From: JANNRW01 sp031401815
GTDB taxonomy: Bacteria; Desulfobacterota; Desulfuromonadia; Geobacterales; DSM-12255
DNA length: 7,748 nucleotides
Reading direction: 5' to 3'
Assembly: GCA_031401815.1 (NCBI GenBank)
Contig: JANNRW010000340.1
Coordinates: 1 to 7,748 of the forward strand
Position numbers and translations under genes: made by a program
Notes under the pieces: model-generated
Told to the model about the DNA's origin: nothing
Database searches by the model: none
The model's input: the letters and a program-made list of their open reading frames with translations, nothing else
Shown here: positions 4,288 through 7,748 of the stretch, one piece after another
Numbering within the stretch: position 1 is the first letter of the stretch
Layout of the letters: each line of letters opens with the position of its first letter

Positions 4288-6381
4288 ATGAACAACTTCC
4301 AGATCATAATTTCACTCCTGGCCGCCTTTCTAGCCTTAGCTTTCCCTATGTACTCTTTTTTGATGAGAGACAGATCCTTGTCGAATGCACTACTTCTCCT
4401 TGCGCTTTCGGTCACTGCGTCACTTGAGATCCTTGATCTGCTGGCAATGATCAACCCCGAACAGCTTCTTTACTGGAAGAAATATGCGTTTCTGGCAGAA
4501 GCAAGCCTCCCATTTGTATGGCTCCTGTTCACTCTGCTGTTTGCACGAACCGGAATAAAGGAGATCTCTCTTTTACAACGTATTTTTCTTGTAGCATCTC
4601 TTGCCCTGATAGCCGTGCCTTGTGTCGTACCCGTAAATGACCTGATCTACTCTCCGGATTTTAGCAATGAGCCTGTATTATTTCTTAGTCGTTACGGTTT
4701 TGCTTTCTATCTGGCCTTGATTACCGGACTGACCCTGGCTCTGGTTAATCTGGAGGCAACTTTCGCAAGCTCCTCCGGAATCAGGCGCTGGAACATCAAA
4801 TATGAGATCTTTGGTGCAAGCTCTCTGCTCGCAGGTTTTTTCATCTACTACGCCCACAGCTTCCTCTATCGCACCATATCCATGAACATCCTGCTTGCAA
4901 GATCGTTAATTCTGCTTATTGCCGTAATGCTTATCGGTTACTCCCAGTCTCGCAGCAGCCTTGATGTAAGAATTCATGTTTCAAGAAAAATGGCATATAA
5001 TTCCATGGTTCTCCTTATCATTGGGATTTATCTGATTGGTCTCGCCCTGCTTGGAGAAGGGGTTAAATATATTGACAAATCGTTCGATAAATCACTTGCT
5101 TTAACTGTTGCAATTGTCAGTGGCATAGCTCTTGTTGCACTGATCTTTTCCGAATCCCTGAAGAGAAAACTACAGGTATTTCTTGGTGCCCACTTTTATC
5201 AGAATAAATATGACTACCGGGCGCAGTGGCTTCAATTCACTGATGCTCTCTCATCCGCCAGATCCGGAGAAGAACTTTCCTCTGCCATAGTTGCAGTATT
5301 CTGCGATACTTTCGGTATGTCATCCGGAGCCCTGTTCCTTAAGAATGAATCCCTGAGCGGCTATCATCTGGCAGTTAATCGGGACATGACCGTACCGGTA
5401 CCTTTTATAAGTCAGGACGATCCATTTGTAAGGAGCCTGGAGATTGGCAGTAAAACGCCCGATATTCAGACCAAAAATGTTACCCCCGGATCGCCACTTG
5501 ATCATTTGCTGACTGAAAACTGTGTCTCTTTCTCCATTCCAATCAGAAGTTCAGATATGTTGACAGGCTTCATCCTGGCAGGGCGGCCTCTTTACAAGCT
5601 TGAAAACTATACCTTTGAAGACTATGACTTGATGAACACAATTGCCCACCAGGCCGCTGCTGCACTACTTAATCTTAAACTGACGGAACAGTTGACCCAG
5701 AGTCGAGAAATGGAGGCACTCGGGAAGATATCTGCATTTATGATTCATGACCTGAAAAACCTTGCCCAGACCTTGTCCTTGATGGTTTCCAATGCAAAAG
5801 AGTATATCTCCGACCCCTCATTCCAGAAGGATCTGCTGTCATCCCTTGACAATTCAGCAACTAGAATGAATACCCTCATTGGCAAATTAGCCAGCATGCC
5901 CGATAAGGGAGCACTTACTCTTGGAGCAGAAGATCTCCTTAAGCTGGCTACCCAGGTTGCAAACGCAATGTCAGGATCGCAAATCAGGGTTCAGGGATGC
6001 CCGGTTATGGTGAAAATAGACCGTGAACGACTTCAGAGCGTAATCATAAACCTAGCTCTTAATGCCATTGATGCAACTGACGGGATTGGGTCTATAATAA
6101 TCGAGACCGGGGCTGAAAATGGCTCTGCATTCATTCGGGTCAAGGACAAAGGGTGCGGAATACCTGAGGAGTTCTTGCGGCAGCATCTGTTCAGTCCATT
6201 TAAAACAACCAAAAAGAGCGGCATGGGTATTGGTCTGTATCAATGTCGGCAGATAACAGAGGCACACAATGGAAGGATCGAGGCAGTAAGTTCTGTCGGA
6301 AAAGGGTCAACATTCACTGTCTGGCTGCCTCTCTTGAAGCAGGACGGTCAAATCGATCTGCCTGATAATACTTCAGAATGA
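4288..6381 (+). CDS. prsK: XrtA/PEP-CTERM system histidine kinase PrsK
   Basis: 697 residues, the usual size for the family. The N-terminal 290 residues hold about nine hydrophobic helices (roughly 4-24, 32-52, 64-86, 97-116, 134-153, 173-190, 200-218, 236-256, 268-287), a membrane sensor of unknown signal. A GAF domain follows (about 318-461), then the kinase core. The phosphorylated histidine is H487 in FMIHDLKNLAQ, a form typical of PrsK. The ATP-binding domain has the N box INLALNAIDAT (587-597, N592), the G1 box DKGCGIP (620-626), the F region LFSPFKTTK (634-642) and the G2 box GMGIGL (645-650). All catalytic boxes are intact. The start has only a weak GGA at 4279-4281 as ribosome binding site, so translation may depend on readthrough from xrtA 24 nt upstream. 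Its partner is PrsR, encoded 16 nt downstream. The pair is known to control PEP-CTERM genes in other bacteria. Confidence 0.95.
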   Translation: MNNFQIIISLLAAFLALAFPMYSFLMRDRSLSNALLLLALSVTASLEILDLLAMINPEQLLYWKKYAFLAEASLPFVWLLFTLLFARTGIKEISLLQRIFLVASLALIAVPCVVPVNDLIYSPDFSNEPVLFLSRYGFAFYLALITGLTLALVNLEATFASSSGIRRWNIKYEIFGASSLLAGFFIYYAHSFLYRTISMNILLARSLILLIAVMLIGYSQSRSSLDVRIHVSRKMAYNSMVLLIIGIYLIGLALLGEGVKYIDKSFDKSLALTVAIVSGIALVALIFSESLKRKLQVFLGAHFYQNKYDYRAQWLQFTDALSSARSGEELSSAIVAVFCDTFGMSSGALFLKNESLSGYHLAVNRDMTVPVPFISQDDPFVRSLEIGSKTPDIQTKNVTPGSPLDHLLTENCVSFSIPIRSSDMLTGFILAGRPLYKLENYTFEDYDLMNTIAHQAAAALLNLKLTEQLTQSREMEALGKISAFMIHDLKNLAQTLSLMVSNAKEYISDPSFQKDLLSSLDNSATRMNTLIGKLASMPDKGALTLGAEDLLKLATQVANAMSGSQIRVQGCPVMVKIDRERLQSVIINLALNAIDATDGIGSIIIETGAENGSAFIRVKDKGCGIPEEFLRQHLFSPFKTTKKSGMGIGLYQCRQITEAHNGRIEAVSSVGKGSTFTVWLPLLKQDGQIDLPDNTSE

Positions 6382-6397
6382 TTCATGGGAGACGTTG

Positions 6398-7748
6398 ATG
6401 AAAAAATTGCTGGTTGTTGATGATAACAACGATATTCGTACTCAGATCAAGTGGGGTTTCAGCAAAGACTATAATATAATCCTTGCGTGCGATGCATCTG
6501 AGGCGCTGTCACTTGTCAAACAGCATGAGCCAAGAGTTGTAATGCTTGATCTTGGGCTACCTCCAGATGAAGATGGTGTGGAGGAGGGGATCAACTGTCT
6601 TGTGCAGATTCTCGAACATGCGCCTCATACCAAAGTGATAGTAATTACCGGCAATGGTGAACGACAGAACGCACTCCGAGCCATACAGCTGGGGGCTTAT
6701 GATTATTTTCAGAAACCGGTTGATATTGACAGCCTTCGGATAATTCTTTCCAGAGCCTTTCGACTGAGCGAACTTGAGGAGGAAAACCAGCGGCTGATTT
6801 CGTCCATGGTTCATGATCGCCGTGATATTTCCGGCATGATCGGGCAGTGCCCCAGAATGCTTGATATTTTTGCAACTATCCGCAAAGTGGCAACCTCCGA
6901 TGCACCGGTTTTAATTACCGGTGAAAGCGGAACCGGGAAGGAGTTGGTAGCAAAAGCCATCCATGATCTGAGCCTCAGAAACAAAGGGCCGTTTATACCG
7001 ATAAACTGTGGTGCAATTCCTGAAAACCTCCTCGAATCCGAGCTGTTTGGCTACGAAAAGGGTGCTTTCACAGGTGCACATGCCAGAGTAAAGGGGAAAG
7101 TTGAATATGCTCATCAGGGGACTCTGTTTCTTGATGAGCTTTGGGAGCTTCCTGTCGGACTTCAGGTAAAAATTCTCCGCTTCCTGCAGGAAAAGGTAAT
7201 TCAGAGAGTTGGAGGCAGAGAGGACATAGCCGCTGATACCCGGATTGTATCTGCAACAAACCGGGAACTTGAAAACGCTTTCCGGAATGGACTGATCAGG
7301 GAAGATCTTTATTTCCGGATTGCAGTCATCTCAATCAATCTGCCGCCATTGCGTGAAAGAGGTGACGATATCCTGCTACTGGCCAACTTTTTTCTGCATC
7401 GCTTCAATGTTCAACTTGGCAAAGGGGTCAGGGGCTTCACTCCTGAAGCATTAAAAACGCTTGTTTCATATCAATGGCCAGGAAATATCAGAGAACTTGA
7501 GAACAGGGTCATGCGTGCTGTTATCATGTCTGACTTGCCTCTGTTGCAACCAGAGACTCTCGGTTTTACCGTGGAGAGTGCTATTGCGAAATCTGTGGAA
7601 ACTGGAGATCAGACTCTTAAATATGCCAGAGACAATTTTGAATACGAGCTGATAGCAAATGTGCTGAAAAAGCAGCAAGGGAATATGGCAAAAGCTGCCG
7701 ATATTCTTGGAGTCAGTCGTCCGACACTGTACGATCTTGTCAAAAAAC
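6398..7748 (+). CDS. prsR: PEP-CTERM-box response regulator PrsR, sigma-54 activator (3' end beyond window)
   Basis: 450 complete codons are visible, starting at ATG 6398 with GGGAG at 6387-6391 (6-nt spacing). The family is about 450-460 residues, so only the last few codons are missing. The receiver domain (1-120) has D8/D9, phosphorylation site D51, T84 and K106. The stretch after D51, DLGLPPDEDGVEEGINCL, is a longer loop characteristic of PrsR. The AAA+ domain (about 145-380) shows Walker A GESGTGKE (175-182), the sigma-54 contact GAFTGA (222-227), Walker B GTLFLDE (241-247), R301/R307 near the expected arginine finger, and WPGNIRELEN (360-369). A Fis-type helix-turn-helix follows (about 428-450, GNMAKAADILGVSRPTLYD). 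Position 249 is W where most relatives have G (DELWELP rather than DEIGDLP). As a bacterial enhancer-binding protein it should switch on sigma-54 promoters; one lies at 1291-1306. Confidence 0.95.
   Translation, partial: MKKLLVVDDNNDIRTQIKWGFSKDYNIILACDASEALSLVKQHEPRVVMLDLGLPPDEDGVEEGINCLVQILEHAPHTKVIVITGNGERQNALRAIQLGAYDYFQKPVDIDSLRIILSRAFRLSELEEENQRLISSMVHDRRDISGMIGQCPRMLDIFATIRKVATSDAPVLITGESGTGKELVAKAIHDLSLRNKGPFIPINCGAIPENLLESELFGYEKGAFTGAHARVKGKVEYAHQGTLFLDELWELPVGLQVKILRFLQEKVIQRVGGREDIAADTRIVSATNRELENAFRNGLIREDLYFRIAVISINLPPLRERGDDILLLANFFLHRFNVQLGKGVRGFTPEALKTLVSYQWPGNIRELENRVMRAVIMSDLPLLQPETLGFTVESAIAKSVETGDQTLKYARDNFEYELIANVLKKQQGNMAKAADILGVSRPTLYDLVKK

Overview
The window looks like chromosomal DNA from a Gram-negative deltaproteobacterium. 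A Desulfuromonadales/Geobacter-type organism is my best guess, inferred from gene content rather than proven. Its core is an exosortase A locus: the fused exosortase/EpsI protease, the sensor kinase PrsK and the sigma-54-dependent response regulator PrsR. These run left to right in one tight cluster (2758 to the right edge; PrsR lacks only its last few codons). Exosortases process and anchor PEP-CTERM proteins in exopolysaccharide-producing Gram-negatives. PrsK and PrsR are the two-component system that accompanies XrtA.

Left to right: (1) 1-1056, minus strand, the N-terminal 352 residues of a B12-binding-type radical SAM protein of the TIGR03960 family, cut by the window edge. (2) 1057-1359, a 303-bp divergent intergenic region holding a terminator-like hairpin and a possible promoter reading left, two short inverted repeats, and a near-consensus -24/-12 (sigma-54) promoter reading right. 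(3) 1360-1644, a small secreted Lys/Ala/Pro-rich low-complexity protein with perfect DNA-level tandem repeats. (4) 1664-1700, a strong two-way intrinsic terminator. (5) 1727-2560, minus strand, two tandem paralogues of the exosortase-associated TIGR04073 family, both with signal peptides. (6) 2561-2757, a divergent promoter region. (7) 2758-4263 xrtA/epsI, 4288-6381 prsK, 6398-7748 prsR.

A model for how the parts fit: PrsK senses an unknown signal at the membrane and phosphorylates PrsR at D51. PrsR then acts through its GAFTGA-bearing AAA+ domain on sigma-54 promoters. The only clear sigma-54 promoter I found in the window lies in front of the small secreted Lys/Ala/Pro-rich protein, which makes that protein a candidate member of the PrsR regulon. 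That link is inference. No PEP-CTERM substrate is encoded in the window. I found no RNA genes, insertion sequences, CRISPR arrays or phage genes.
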